From an uncultured Sphingomonas sp. (GTDB taxonomy: Bacteria; Pseudomonadota; Alphaproteobacteria; Sphingomonadales; Sphingomonadaceae): a stretch of DNA of 64,000 bases. The translations under genes and the position numbers were made by a program. The notes under the pieces are model-generated. The model saw only the letters and a list, made by a program, of their open reading frames with translations. It was not told the origin of the DNA and searched no databases. Below are positions 18,170 to 27,049 of the stretch, in pieces. The stretch is taken from NCBI RefSeq assembly GCF_936927845.1, contig NZ_CAKZHV010000070.1:1-64000 (forward strand). Reading direction: 5' to 3'. Positions within the stretch are counted from its first letter, which is position 1. Each line of letters opens with the position of its first letter.

Positions 18170-19002
18170 CCCTCGAACACCGTCGACAAGAGCATCGCGA
18201 TGACGGGCACGATGACGCTGTTGTACGCCGCCTTCGCCGGGCCGATCGTGCGAATGATGCGGAAATAGAGCGTGAAGGCAAGCGCGGAGGCAGCGAGCCC
18301 GAGGTAGAGCACACCCGCGACATAGCTCGGCCGGGAATCGAACACCGGTGCGCCGACGGTCGCGAGCGCGAAGGCGGCATCCATGCCTGCGCCCAGCAGC
18401 ATCGCGACCGCGAGCATCGGGATCATCGGGTAGCGCGCCGCTGTCTTCGTCGCCTGCATGACGTTCGCGACCGAGGCGGACAGGATCGCGCACCCGGTCA
18501 GTGCGATGCCGATCAACGCCTCGCCGGGACCGTTCGGGTCGCTGCGCGCTTCCTGGATGAACAACAAAGCGACACCCGCCATCGCGACCGCGGAACCGGC
18601 GAGCAATTGCCGTCCCATCCGCTGCCGCAGAAAAACGCGCGCAAACAATGCATTGGGCACCAGTAGCAATGCGAACACGACCGAGACGAGCCCCGAGGTG
18701 ATGTGCTGCTCCGCGCGGTAGACGAAGTTGAAGTTGCATACGAACTGCGCGAGCCCGAGGACGCCCGCGAACAGCCAGCCTGTGCGGTCGAACGCCAGTC
18801 GCTCGCCGCGCGTCTTCGCTACAACGGCCAGCGCGACGCCCGCCACCGCGAAGCGGTACGCGACTGACCAGCTCGGCGGCACGATCGCGCCCGCCAACTG
18901 ATCGCGGATCACGATCCAGGTCGATCCCCAGATCAGCAGCACGATCGTGAACGGTATCAGCACGCTGGCGCGCGTCGACTGCGGTGCAGGGGCGGTGGAC
19001 AT
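18079..19002 (-). CDS. EamA/DMT family permease
   Basis: 307 residues with about ten hydrophobic segments arranged as two EamA repeats. The first begins PFTIVLLIWGSTWIVIRDQ; the second covers about residues 160-298 (SVANVMQATKTAARYP, then AFTLYFRIIRTIGPAKAAYNS). These match the drug/metabolite transporter superfamily, which exports amino acids or other small metabolites through the inner membrane; the substrate cannot be read from sequence. Its 3' end overlaps that of the SDR gene. Confidence 0.9.
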   Translation of the reverse strand: MSTAPAPQSTRASVLIPFTIVLLIWGSTWIVIRDQLAGAIVPPSWSVAYRFAVAGVALAVVAKTRGERLAFDRTGWLFAGVLGLAQFVCNFNFVYRAEQHITSGLVSVVFALLLVPNALFARVFLRQRMGRQLLAGSAVAMAGVALLFIQEARSDPNGPGEALIGIALTGCAILSASVANVMQATKTAARYPMIPMLAVAMLLGAGMDAAFALATVGAPVFDSRPSYVAGVLYLGLAASALAFTLYFRIIRTIGPAKAAYNSVIVPVIAMLLSTVFEGYRWSLLAAAGGVLAGAGLVIALTARRPNR

Positions 19003-19119
19003 CGTGGGTGCGCTTACCAGATCGCACGCGCGCGGCTAGCCGCGGGAACAAGAGCTTCCTCCAGCCGGATCGATTCGGTTCGTGGAAAACCGCTCCCGTC
19101 CCGCGGGGGCGCGGCCACG

Positions 19120-19726
19120 TCAGCTTATTCCGTGGATTCGTCCGTCGACCGTGCGCCAGCGGCCATCCTGCAACCGCATGACGTATATGGCCCGCATCCC
19201 GCACAAGTAGCCGCACTGCACCTCGACATTGATGAACGCGTGGTCGAGCGCGATATTGGGTTCGGAAAGGCTGATCGTCTCGTCGCAACCCTTGGATGAG
19301 AGCGTCTCGTTGACGCTGAGCCACGCGGGATCGACCTTCTTGGCCCGCCCGGTTGCCTCGGGGCGTTCGGAGGCGCGAAGCGCGGCAGTCTGGATCGCGA
19401 TCTGCGCCCGCTTCTCCTCCGGCGGGAGATCATCCTGGACGAACCACAGCCGGTCGCGCGCTTCTTCTTCGCTGTCAGGCTTCCATGGACGCCGGGGCTC
19501 GCCGACCGGCGCATCGAATTTCATGTCGCCCGGACTGGGCTGACGCTGACCCGCGAGCGGCATCGGGACCAATATCCGCTGCACGCAGATCCGGCGACCG
19601 GCCGGGCGGTAGTGCGGGCGTTGCTGCGCGTGCTAGCTCACCGAGCAGGGCCGACATGACGGCGGCGCGCGGATCGGGGGTCGGATGGGGAGCGCTCGCC
19701 ATCATCAGGGCGGCAGCGAGGACCAC
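19120..19726 (-). pseudogene. Secreted protein, apparently split by a frameshift
   Basis: A GTG at 19726 lies downstream of AGGAGGGG and begins a signal-peptide-like sequence (VVLAAALMMASA...). That frame degenerates after about residue 40 (ELARAATPA). A second frame, open from about 19632 to its stop at 19120, reads RPAGRRICVQRILVP and then a 140-residue soluble protein with cysteines (QCGYLCGM) and no signal of its own. Joining the frames near 19600-19640 would give a single secreted protein of about 200 residues. This may be a true pseudogene or a sequencing error. Alternatively the downstream frame starts alone at the GTG at 19584. Family not recognised. Confidence 0.5.
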
Positions 19727-19756
19727 GCGTATATATTTAGACCCCTCCTAAACCCG

Positions 19757-19781
19757 GTCATCAACCGCACGCGGTTGTGAC
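19757..19781. promoter_or_regulatory. Palindrome upstream of the split secreted-protein gene
   Basis: GTCA-T-CAACCGC-AC-GCGGTTG-TGAC is an 11-bp-per-arm inverted repeat with one bulged base. It lies about 30 bases upstream of the GTG at 19726, where an operator would be expected. A terminator role is less likely because no gene on either strand ends into it. Confidence 0.35.
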
Positions 19782-19995
19782 CTTTCTCGTCGCCGGCATC
19801 GTGACGCGGCGCGATGCGACGCGCAACCGCGACGTGTCTGCAGCCAATCTGCGATGATCAACAATGCTCGTGATCGTCGGACTAGGCTGAACAATCGATA
19901 ACGGGCGCGTTCAGCGACCACTCAAGGCGAATCGGCGAAAAGCGCATCACCGATGCAGCAATACCGCCGCGCCGCGTCAATGAGTGGAGCAGCAG

Positions 19996-20436
19996 ATGCT
20001 GAAGACGCTTTCGATCGCCGCCGGAACGCTGGCGATGGGTATCACCTCCTTCGCACCGATGGCGGCGCAGGCGCAGGGTTATTACCGCGGCTACGACGAT
20101 CGCGGCTACAGCCGGGCGTATAACGACGATCGCTACCGCGACCACGACCATGCCTACGCACGCGCCGATCGCGACGGCTGGAACCAGGGGCCGCGCTATT
20201 ACAAGACCGATCGCCCGCGTTATTATCGCAACCCGCGCGATTATCGCTACACCGATCGCCGCTGCCAGAACGGCACCACCGGGACAGTCGTCGGCGCGAT
20301 CGCGGGCGGATTGCTCGGCCGCGTGATCGATCGCCGCGGTGACCGGACGCTCGGCACCGTGCTGGGCGCTGGTGCGGGTGCACTGGCGGGCAATGCGGTC
20401 GAGCGCGCCGACAACCCGGGTTATTGCCGGCGTTGA
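19996..20436 (+). CDS. Glycine-zipper 2TM domain protein
   Basis: 146 residues from the ATG at 19996, which has GGAG six bases upstream; the GTG four codons earlier is a weaker alternative. A signal peptide ends at MAAQAQ (about residue 27). A Tyr/Arg/Asp-rich repetitive region follows (about 28-85, many RYY/RGY/RDY triplets). The C-terminal glycine-zipper segment reads GTTGTVVGAIAGGLLGRVID and then GTVLGAGAGALAGNAVE, matching the 2TM glycine zipper family of envelope proteins. A role in the outer membrane or periplasm is inferred; no precise function. Confidence 0.85.
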   Translation: MLKTLSIAAGTLAMGITSFAPMAAQAQGYYRGYDDRGYSRAYNDDRYRDHDHAYARADRDGWNQGPRYYKTDRPRYYRNPRDYRYTDRRCQNGTTGTVVGAIAGGLLGRVIDRRGDRTLGTVLGAGAGALAGNAVERADNPGYCRR

Positions 20437-20494
20437 CGCGGGTGCTGCTGCCGTGGTGCGGGGAGGGCGGGCGACCGTCCTCCCCGTCGCCGCG

Positions 20495-21496
20495 TCACAA
20501 GGCGGCGATCGCCTCGGCGAGCGGGCGGATGTCGTCGGCGCGCTGGTCCCATGAGACGACCAGCCGCGCCTCGCCGACGCCCCAATCGTAGAAATCGAAT
20601 CCCTTCGCGCGCAGGCCCGCCGCCTCGTCGGCGGTGACGCGCAGGAACACCTCGTTGCCGTCGACCGGGTGGATCAACCGCTCGCCCGCGGCCTGCGCGA
20701 TCAGCCGCGCGCCGTCGTTGCTCGCGCGCGCGCAGTCGAGCCACAGGTCGTGGTCGAGCATCGCGAGAATCTGCGCGGCGAGATAGCGGCCCTTCGACAG
20801 CAGCAGCCCCGCGCGCTTGCGGCGGAACACGGTCGCATCCGCCAAATCGGGGCGGAAGAAGACCAGCGCCTCCGCGTTCATGCCGCCGTTCTTCACGAAG
20901 CCGAACGACAGCACGTCGACCCCGCCGCGCCACGTAAGGTCGGCGGGGCTGGCACCGGTCGCGACGACGGCGTTGGCGAAGCGCGCACCGTCCATATGGA
21001 AGTGAAGCCCGCGCGCGCGCGCCACCGCGCCGATCGCGGCGACTTCGTCGGCGGAGTAAGCACGGCCATACTCGGTCTGGTTGGTGATCGAGATCGCGCT
21101 CGGCACCTGTTGGTGGATGTCGTAGCGCTGGGCGTTCAGCACCGCCTCGAGCGTCTCGGGCGTCACCTTGGCGCCGTCGCCGTCGGCGAGCAGCAGCTTG
21201 GCGCCGTGGGTGTAGAATTCGGGCGCGCCGCACTCGTCGTTCTGGATGTGCGCGTCGCGGTGGCAGACGACCGAGCCGTGCGGCGGGCAGATCGCGGCGA
21301 GCGCCAGGCAATTGGCCGCGGTTCCGCTCGGCACCCAGAAGGCGCGGACCTCGGTTTCGAACAGGTGCGACAGACGCGCGTCGAGTTGCTTCGACCAGCG
21401 GTCGCCGTCGTAGGCGGTGTCGAGCGTGTCGACCTCAGCCAGCGCGCGCATCACGGCGGGGTGGACGGGGGCGGCGTTGTCGGAGAAGAAGCGCAT
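20495..21496 (-). CDS. ltaE: Low-specificity L-threonine aldolase
   Basis: 333 residues from the ATG at 21496 (MRFFSDNAAPVHPAV), the usual family start; the 12 codons upstream are not family-like. A PLP enzyme cleaving L-threonine or allo-threonine to glycine and acetaldehyde. Visible features: FWVPSGTAANCLAL (cofactor phosphate-binding region), HRDAHIQNDECGAPE, HMDGARFANAV with the PLP-binding Asp, and SFGFVKNGGMNAEA with the Schiff-base Lys. It ends 60 bases from the converging glycine-zipper gene and lies just downstream of the antiporter gene on the same strand. Confidence 0.93.
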   Translation of the reverse strand: MRFFSDNAAPVHPAVMRALAEVDTLDTAYDGDRWSKQLDARLSHLFETEVRAFWVPSGTAANCLALAAICPPHGSVVCHRDAHIQNDECGAPEFYTHGAKLLLADGDGAKVTPETLEAVLNAQRYDIHQQVPSAISITNQTEYGRAYSADEVAAIGAVARARGLHFHMDGARFANAVVATGASPADLTWRGGVDVLSFGFVKNGGMNAEALVFFRPDLADATVFRRKRAGLLLSKGRYLAAQILAMLDHDLWLDCARASNDGARLIAQAAGERLIHPVDGNEVFLRVTADEAAGLRAKGFDFYDWGVGEARLVVSWDQRADDIRPLAEAIAAL

Positions 21497-21538
21497 GTTC
21501 AGAGCCTTGGGTCGGCTCGGCGCGCTCGTCAACCGGCC

Positions 21539-22600
21539 TCAGCCGTGCGTCGCGATCGCGAACAGCCCACCGACACCCAGCGCGTAAAGAACGAGCACCG
21601 CGAGCGAGTCGATGCCCATACGCCAGAACAGCCGGCGCGGGCGGAAGATCAGCCCGGCGGCGTAGACGCAGGTGAGCAGGATGCCGAGCCCGGCGAGGTA
21701 GATGTCGCTCGCCTGCGCCGACGGCAGCACCGCCTCGCCCGAGACGACCACCGCGAGCAGGAAGAGGACGGGGAGGAAAGCGTTGCCGCCGAAGATGTCG
21801 CTGATCGCGAGCTGGTAATCCTTCATCCTGACCGAGGTGATGCCGGTCGACAGTTCGGGCAGCGAGGTGGCGGCGGCGAGGATCGTCGCGCCGAACAGCA
21901 CGCCCGACAGCCCGATCCGGTCGGCGATCGCGTCGCCGCTGCGCTCCAGCAGGACGCCCGCGACCAGCGTGGCGAGCGCAGCCGCGCCGAAGACCCAGAA
22001 GACGCGGTTAGTGTGCGGCGCCCCGGCATCCTTCTTGTCCTGCGAGTGGCCCTTTGGCTCCTCCTGCGTATCGGGCGCGTCGCCCGCGCTGTCGTGCCAC
22101 GGTAGGCCGCGGCTGGCGCGGCTCGACAGCCACAGGCCGGCGAGCCAGAGCGCCGCGATCGCGAGCGCGCCGGGGGTGACACGGAAGGCGATCAGGTCGC
22201 CGGGCAATTGCGTCGCCATGATCGCGACGATCAGCACCGCGACGACCAGCACCGCCTCGACCACCAGGCTGAGGCTGGCGGCGCGGTAGGTGAGCGCGGC
22301 GCGTTCCTTCATCGCCATGTCCATGAAAACGAGCACCACCGTCTGAATCGCGATCCCGCCCAGGATGTTGCCGACCGCGACGCCGATGTTGCCGCTGGCC
22401 GCCGCGCTGACGGTGATCGCGATCTCGGGCAGGTTGGTCGCGACCGCGAGCACGACGATCCCGCCCAGCGCCTTGCCGAGGTGAAGCCGCGCGGCGAGCA
22501 CGTCGGTCGTATCGGCGAGCTTGACGCCCGCGATCCAGATGACGCCGGCCGACGCGGCGAAGATCAGCAGCAGGATGGGAAGCGAGCTTTGCGCTAACAC
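21539..22600 (-). CDS. Sodium/calcium exchanger family (CaCA) protein
   Basis: 353 residues beginning at a GTG five bases after AAGGAA. About eleven hydrophobic helices form two inverted repeats, each with an alpha motif: GGIVVLAVATNLPEIAITV and GNILGGIAIQT in the first, GATILAAATSLPELSTGI and SDIFGGNAFLPV in the second. The acidic residues within these motifs are the cation ligands of CaCA exchangers. A cytoplasmic loop rich in charged residues (about 170-200) separates the halves. Likely exports Ca2+ or another cation in exchange for Na+ or H+; specificity cannot be told. Same strand as ltaE with a 42-base gap. Confidence 0.88.
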   Translation of the reverse strand: MLAQSSLPILLLIFAASAGVIWIAGVKLADTTDVLAARLHLGKALGGIVVLAVATNLPEIAITVSAAASGNIGVAVGNILGGIAIQTVVLVFMDMAMKERAALTYRAASLSLVVEAVLVVAVLIVAIMATQLPGDLIAFRVTPGALAIAALWLAGLWLSSRASRGLPWHDSAGDAPDTQEEPKGHSQDKKDAGAPHTNRVFWVFGAAALATLVAGVLLERSGDAIADRIGLSGVLFGATILAAATSLPELSTGITSVRMKDYQLAISDIFGGNAFLPVLFLLAVVVSGEAVLPSAQASDIYLAGLGILLTCVYAAGLIFRPRRLFWRMGIDSLAVLVLYALGVGGLFAIATHG

Positions 22601-22858
22601 GGGTATTCCTTCAACGGCCGCGATCGCGCGGTCGGGATAGGTAACGTGCGGCCGGCGGGTACGGGTTCGTTGGGGCGTGTAGGTGAGCGTTTACACCGTG
22701 GTGCGGCGCCGTGGACTGAACGTTGGCATGTCCGGTTCGTGCGCCTTGGGATTGAAGTGGCGGAAGCTCGGATCAAGCCCGGAACGGCGGGAGGCTCGGG
22801 CGCGTGTTGAGCGACGCGATGAGTTGGTAGATCGTTGTCGACGCCAGCCCACTACGCT

Positions 22859-22884
22859 CGTCACCCCGGCCTCGAGCCGGGAGC
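22859..22884 (+). repeat. Dispersed palindromic repeat, copy 1
   Basis: CGTCACCCCGGC-CTCGA-GCCGGGAGC contains a 6-bp stem CCCGGC/GCCGGG. The CGTCACCCC lead-in and palindrome resemble the short extragenic repeats common in alphaproteobacterial genomes. Confidence 0.5.
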
Positions 22885-22969
22885 AAACTTCCTTCGCGAC
22901 GACAAGCCGGATGGTGTAGTTTGACGGGCTAAGCGCTCTCGCATCGATGCCGCGCTCCGATCGGTAGTT

Positions 22970-23012
22970 CCGGGGACAGCGGGACCCCGGATCAAGTCAG
23001 GGGTGACGGGGT
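22970..23012 (-). repeat. Dispersed palindromic repeat, copy 2
   Basis: On the minus strand it begins CGTCACCCCTGACTTGATCC and continues GGGGTCCCGC. Two nested stems are possible: CCGGGG/CCCCGG (22970-22990) and ACCCC/GGGGT (22984-23004). It shares the CGTCACCCC lead-in with copy 1 but lies in the opposite orientation about 100 bases away. Confidence 0.55.
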
Positions 23013-23123
23013 GTATGATGACGAACGGAAGCAATGACGAATGGGGACAAGGTGCGTTGCTGTCACCGGACCTACTCCAAGGATCGGGCCGGCTCGACGA
23101 GACGCGCCCTTAGACGGCTGCCC

Positions 23124-25274
23124 CTACTCCTCGCCGCCGTCCTCGTCGTCGGGCGCGCGGCGATCCTCGCGCGGCGGTGGTGGTGGGCCGCGGTCGCGTG
23201 GGCCGACGATCAGCGAGCCATCGGACGACTGGCGGATGTCGACGCCGAGGTCGCGCAGACGGTCGGCGGTCTGGTCGACCGCGCCGCCGATCAGGTCGCC
23301 GACCGGATCGCCGTTGCCGATCGCGGCCTCGGGATCGATCGCATTTTCCTCGACCACGACGGGCTTCACGACCGGCTGGATGTTCAATGCCGATTGCATG
23401 AAGTTGCGCCAGATCTGCGCGGGGATGCCGCCGCCGTGGAGCCCCGGATTGGGCGAATTGTCGTCGTTGCCGACCCACACGCCGACGACCAGATCGCCCG
23501 CGAAGCCGATGAACCACGCGTCGCGCCCCGATTGCGACGTGCCGGTCTTTCCATAGCCCGGCACCGACAGCGCCGCCTGTCGCCCGGTGCCGCGGATCGA
23601 GGAGGAGAGGAGCGACAGCATCGCCGCGCGCTGCTCCTCGGGCATCGTCTTCTGCCCGCCGGTCAGTGACTCGAACCAGCCCTTGTTGCCCGCGGTTTCG
23701 CGCAGACCGTGCGCCTCGACCGGGTAACGTCCGTTGGCGATCCCGGCATAAGCGGCGGTGAGTTCTAGCAGCGACACCTCGGAGGTGCCGAGCCCGATCG
23801 TCGCCTCGTTGGCGATCGGGGTCGAGATGCCGAGGTCGCGCGCCGCCTTGATCACCTGCCGCACGCCGACCTGCTGCGTGAGCCGCGCCGCGGCGACGTT
23901 GGACGAGCGCGCAAAGGCGCGCGCGAGCGTGATCTCGCCCAGGTAGCGGCTATCGTCGTTCTTGGGCTTCCACCCGGCGATCTCGACCGGCTCGTCCTCG
24001 ACCGTGGAAGCGGGGGTCATGCCGGCGCGGATTGCCGCCAGATAAACGAACAGCTTGAAGGTCGAGCCCGGTTGGCGCTTGGCTTGGGTCGCGCGGTTGA
24101 ACGGCGAATCCGAATAGCTCTTGCCGCCGACCATCGCGACGACCTCGCCGTTCGGGCGCATAGCGACGAGCGCGGCCTGCGCCTTCTTCAGCCCCGCCTG
24201 CCGGATCACGCGCTCGGCGGTCGCCTGCAGCTTGCGGTCGAGCGTCGTCTTGACCTTGGTCTCGTCGCGGATCTCGCCGGCCTGGTCGCGCGCGCTCGGC
24301 AGCACCCAGTCGGCGAAATACGTGCCGGTGGGGACGCTCTGCGCTGACTTCGCGAGCACGCGCTGCGGCTGCACGGCTTGCGCCTCGCGGTGGGTGAGAA
24401 AGCCCGCATCCTCCATCGCGCCGATCACCACCGCCTGCCGCTTGCGCGCACCCTCGAGGTTGCCGGTCGGGGCGAGACGCGACGGCGCCTTGACGAGGCC
24501 GGCGAGCATTGCCGCCTGTCCGACGTTCAGATTTTGCGGGCGGCGGCCGAAGTAATGCTGCGACGCGGCGGTCAGGCCATAGACGTTGTCGCCAAAATAG
24601 ACGTTCGACAGATAGCGCGACAGGATCTCGTTCTTGGACAGCCACGCCTCGAGCCAGAAGGCGATCGCGACCTCGCGGATCTTGCGCGCGGCGGTGCGGT
24701 CGGAGTCGAGGAAGGCGTTCTTCGCGAGCTGCTGCGTGATGGTCGAGCCGCCCTCGCGCACGCCGCCGCCGCGCATGTTATGCCACGCCGCGCGCGCGAT
24801 GCCGCGCGGGTCGACGCCCCAGTGCGAGAAGAAGCGCCGGTCCTCGATCGCGACGAACGCTTCGCGCACGTGCGGCGGCAGCGTGGACGCATCGACCGGC
24901 GCGCCGATGATCGCGCCGCGCCGCGCGATCGGCACGCCGCTGGCATCGGTCAGCGTGATCGACGGCGGCGTCGGCGGCTTCAATGACTGCGACAAAGGCG
25001 CAGTGACCGCGAGCCAGATCACCGCGAGAATGAACAGCACGATCCCCGCGGCGGTGCCGCGTACCAGCCATTTGCCCCAGCGAAGGCGGCGGCGGCGGCG
25101 CGGCGGCTCGTCGCCACCGCCACCAAGCCCGCCATATTCTTGCGAGGGCTCGTCCCGCCACGCGTCGAACGACGGCAGCGGTTGCGCAGGGGGCGGGGCG
25201 GGGCGCCAGGGATCGCGCGATGCGTCGGCCGGCGCGTGATTGTACCGGACGCGGCCAGAGTCGTATGGGTCCAT
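23124..25274 (-). CDS. Class A penicillin-binding protein (PBP1A type)
   Basis: 716 residues. A proline-rich cytoplasmic tail with an Arg cluster (RRRRRL) precedes one membrane helix (about 72-92). The GT51 glycosyltransferase domain has the catalytic EDRRFFSHWG (E144) and GGSTITQQLAKN. The transpeptidase domain has the SxxK serine in GSTFK (S404), SSN at 457-459 and KTGTS near 556. It polymerises and cross-links peptidoglycan in the periplasm. It is shorter than E. coli PBP1A (about 850) and lacks an obvious OB insert. A Pro/Asp/Glu-rich C-terminal tail after residue 690 is unusual but common in sphingomonads. Divergent from the YaiI gene. Confidence 0.93.
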   Translation of the reverse strand: MDPYDSGRVRYNHAPADASRDPWRPAPPPAQPLPSFDAWRDEPSQEYGGLGGGGDEPPRRRRRLRWGKWLVRGTAAGIVLFILAVIWLAVTAPLSQSLKPPTPPSITLTDASGVPIARRGAIIGAPVDASTLPPHVREAFVAIEDRRFFSHWGVDPRGIARAAWHNMRGGGVREGGSTITQQLAKNAFLDSDRTAARKIREVAIAFWLEAWLSKNEILSRYLSNVYFGDNVYGLTAASQHYFGRRPQNLNVGQAAMLAGLVKAPSRLAPTGNLEGARKRQAVVIGAMEDAGFLTHREAQAVQPQRVLAKSAQSVPTGTYFADWVLPSARDQAGEIRDETKVKTTLDRKLQATAERVIRQAGLKKAQAALVAMRPNGEVVAMVGGKSYSDSPFNRATQAKRQPGSTFKLFVYLAAIRAGMTPASTVEDEPVEIAGWKPKNDDSRYLGEITLARAFARSSNVAAARLTQQVGVRQVIKAARDLGISTPIANEATIGLGTSEVSLLELTAAYAGIANGRYPVEAHGLRETAGNKGWFESLTGGQKTMPEEQRAAMLSLLSSSIRGTGRQAALSVPGYGKTGTSQSGRDAWFIGFAGDLVVGVWVGNDDNSPNPGLHGGGIPAQIWRNFMQSALNIQPVVKPVVVEENAIDPEAAIGNGDPVGDLIGGAVDQTADRLRDLGVDIRQSSDGSLIVGPRDRGPPPPPREDRRAPDDEDGGEE

Positions 25275-25364
25275 GTCTTGTCCGGTGACTTACAGTAATA
25301 TGACACTCGCCGCAAGCCGCGGCGTGAAGGGATGCAATAGCGTGATGTGGAAGCGAGCGGAAGG

Positions 25365-25844
25365 ATGAGCGCGGGCACCTCGGGCGCGCTCACGATCCTG
25401 GTCGATGCCGATGCGTGTCCGGTGAAGGAGGAGATCTACCGCGTCGCTTATCGCACCGGCGCGGGCGTGGTGGTGGTCAGCAACCAGTGGCTGCGCGTGC
25501 CGGCGCATCCGCAGATCCGCCGCGTGGTGGTGGGTGACGCCTTCGACGCCGCCGACGACTGGATCGCCGAAACAGCCGACGCGCGGAGCATCGTCGTGAC
25601 GAGCGACATCCTGCTTGCCGACCGCTGTTTGAAGAAGGGCGCGAGCGTGCTGGCACCGACGGGCAAGCCGTTCACGCTCGCGTCGATCGGTGGCGCGATC
25701 GCGACGCGCGCGATCATGGCCGATCTGCGCGCGGGCGGCGAGCAGATGGGCGGACCCGCGCCGTTCTCGGCGGCGGATCGCTCGCGATTCCTCAATGCGC
25801 TCGACGCGCTGCTGGTGAAGGTGGCGCGCAGCAGCGTCGCGTAA
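25365..25844 (+). CDS. YaiI/YqxD family protein (DUF188)
   Basis: 159 residues. The sequence LTILVDADACPVKEEIYRVA near the start and IVVTSDILLADRCLKKGA are the diagnostic segments of the YaiI/YqxD family, whose conserved aspartates suggest a PIN-like nuclease fold. Function is not established. The ATG at 25365 is chosen over a GTG six codons earlier because the family begins close to this point. It precedes the CoA-ester operon by 92 bases on the same strand and may be separate from it. Confidence 0.88.
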   Translation: MSAGTSGALTILVDADACPVKEEIYRVAYRTGAGVVVVSNQWLRVPAHPQIRRVVVGDAFDAADDWIAETADARSIVVTSDILLADRCLKKGASVLAPTGKPFTLASIGGAIATRAIMADLRAGGEQMGGPAPFSAADRSRFLNALDALLVKVARSSVA

Positions 25845-25861
25845 CTTTTGTTATCCAAGCG

Positions 25862-25880
25862 TTGACAGCCGATCGCCGGC
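25862..25880 (+). promoter_or_regulatory. Possible promoter/operator of the CoA-ester operon
   Basis: A consensus TTGACA (-35, 25862-25867) overlaps an inverted repeat AGCCG-ATCGC-CGGCT (25866-25880), about 60 bases before the first gene of the operon. No good -10 hexamer follows at 17 bases, so this is tentative. Confidence 0.3.
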
Positions 25881-25936
25881 TGGTCCAACTTCGCGCCCAC
25901 GGTGACGCCAGATCGCCGCTGAGAGAGGTGCCGGCG

Positions 25937-27049
25937 ATGGTCCTGACCAAGGGCGACGATTATCCGATCCACCAGACGGCGGAGCCGGTCGCCTTTGCCG
26001 GGACCGACCGCAATCTCTACGATCGTTATTATTTCAACGGCTACGCACCGGGCATCGGCGACGACGGCTTCTTCGCGGTCGCGTTCGGCGTCTACCCGCA
26101 CATCAACGTCACCGACGCGAGCTTCTGCTGGTTGAAGGATGGGCGGCAGGTCAACCTCCACGCCAGCCGCGGGCTCGCGATGGAGCGGATGGACCTGCAC
26201 GTCGGACCCGTCGCGATCGAGGTAGTCGAGCCGCTGCGCGTGCTGCGCGTGACGGTGGATGCACCCGACGAGCGCGTGCGCGCCGACCTTACCTTTACCG
26301 GCCGCGCTTTTCCGCTTGAGGAGCCGCGCTTCACGCGCCGCAACGGCCCGCGCACGCTGATGGACGTGACGCGGATGACGCAGAACGGCCGCTACACCGG
26401 CTGGGTCGAGGTCGACGGCGAACGCCACGATGTGTCGGGCTGGATCGGCACGCGCGACCGCTCGTGGGGCGTGCGCCCGATCGGTGCCGCCGACGCGCAG
26501 CCCGCCAGCCCCGCGCTGCCTCCGCAATTCTTCTGGCTGTGGAGCCCGTGCGTGATGGAAGGCGGCGACCTGTATTTCCACACCAACGACGACGCGCATG
26601 GTGCTGCATGGAACCGCCGCGCAGTGTGGAAGCCCGAGGGCGGGGGGCAGGGTGACGAGCGTCACTATGACGATGCCGCATTCCACATTGCGTGGCAGCC
26701 CGGCACGCGCCGCGCGCGCACCGCGTCGCTCACCTTGCGCGACGCGCGCGGCGAGACGCGGGTCGCGTTCGACATCGGCGAGACGTTCATGATGCTCGGG
26801 CTCGGCTACGGCCACCCGCGCTGGGGGCACGGCATCAGCCACGGTGAGGCGCTGACCGTGGGGCGCGAGGACTTCCGGGCGGACGAACTCGCGCCGATGC
26901 AGCCGCACCACCTCCACGTCCAGGCATCGGTCGGCGTGACGATGACCGAACCCGATGGCCATGTTCGCCGCGGCAAGGGCGTGCTCGAACAGCTCGTCCT
27001 TGGCCCGCATGCGCCATCGGGCTTCAACGGCGTGCTCGATCCGGCATGA
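25937..27049 (+). CDS. Uncharacterised beta-rich protein, first gene of the CoA-ester operon
   Basis: 370 residues from the ATG at 25937, which has GAGAGG upstream; the longer frame has no such site. The protein is rich in Trp, Asp and aromatic residues with many predicted beta strands and motifs such as YDRYYFNGYAPG, FFAVAFGVYPH, DRSWGVRP and GLGYGHPRWGHG. This pattern fits the lipocalin-like CrtC/AttH superfamily proteins (DUF7064/7065 type) that often neighbour APH-like kinases, an assignment from memory, not a search. No signal peptide. It overlaps the next gene by ATGA (27046-27049), so the two are translationally coupled. Confidence 0.75.
   Translation: MVLTKGDDYPIHQTAEPVAFAGTDRNLYDRYYFNGYAPGIGDDGFFAVAFGVYPHINVTDASFCWLKDGRQVNLHASRGLAMERMDLHVGPVAIEVVEPLRVLRVTVDAPDERVRADLTFTGRAFPLEEPRFTRRNGPRTLMDVTRMTQNGRYTGWVEVDGERHDVSGWIGTRDRSWGVRPIGAADAQPASPALPPQFFWLWSPCVMEGGDLYFHTNDDAHGAAWNRRAVWKPEGGGQGDERHYDDAAFHIAWQPGTRRARTASLTLRDARGETRVAFDIGETFMMLGLGYGHPRWGHGISHGEALTVGREDFRADELAPMQPHHLHVQASVGVTMTEPDGHVRRGKGVLEQLVLGPHAPSGFNGVLDPA

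Larger units (their letters stand above)
22601..23123. other. Intergenic region carrying two palindromic repeat copies
   Basis: About 520 bases between the divergently placed antiporter and the end of the penicillin-binding protein gene. No open frame here has coding character; one 78-codon frame reads through a repeat and is dismissed. The only structured parts are the two repeat copies listed separately, and the stretch near 22600-22680 presumably holds the antiporter promoter. Confidence 0.6.

Noticed and set aside
17279..19324. A 681-codon frame on the minus strand across the SDR and EamA genes
   Set aside because: It is in the wrong frame relative to the clear EamA protein and contains only arginine-rich shadow sequence.
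22683..22919. A 78-codon frame in the antiporter-PBP spacer
   Set aside because: Its C-terminal part is just the translation of a palindromic repeat and no ribosome binding site precedes it.
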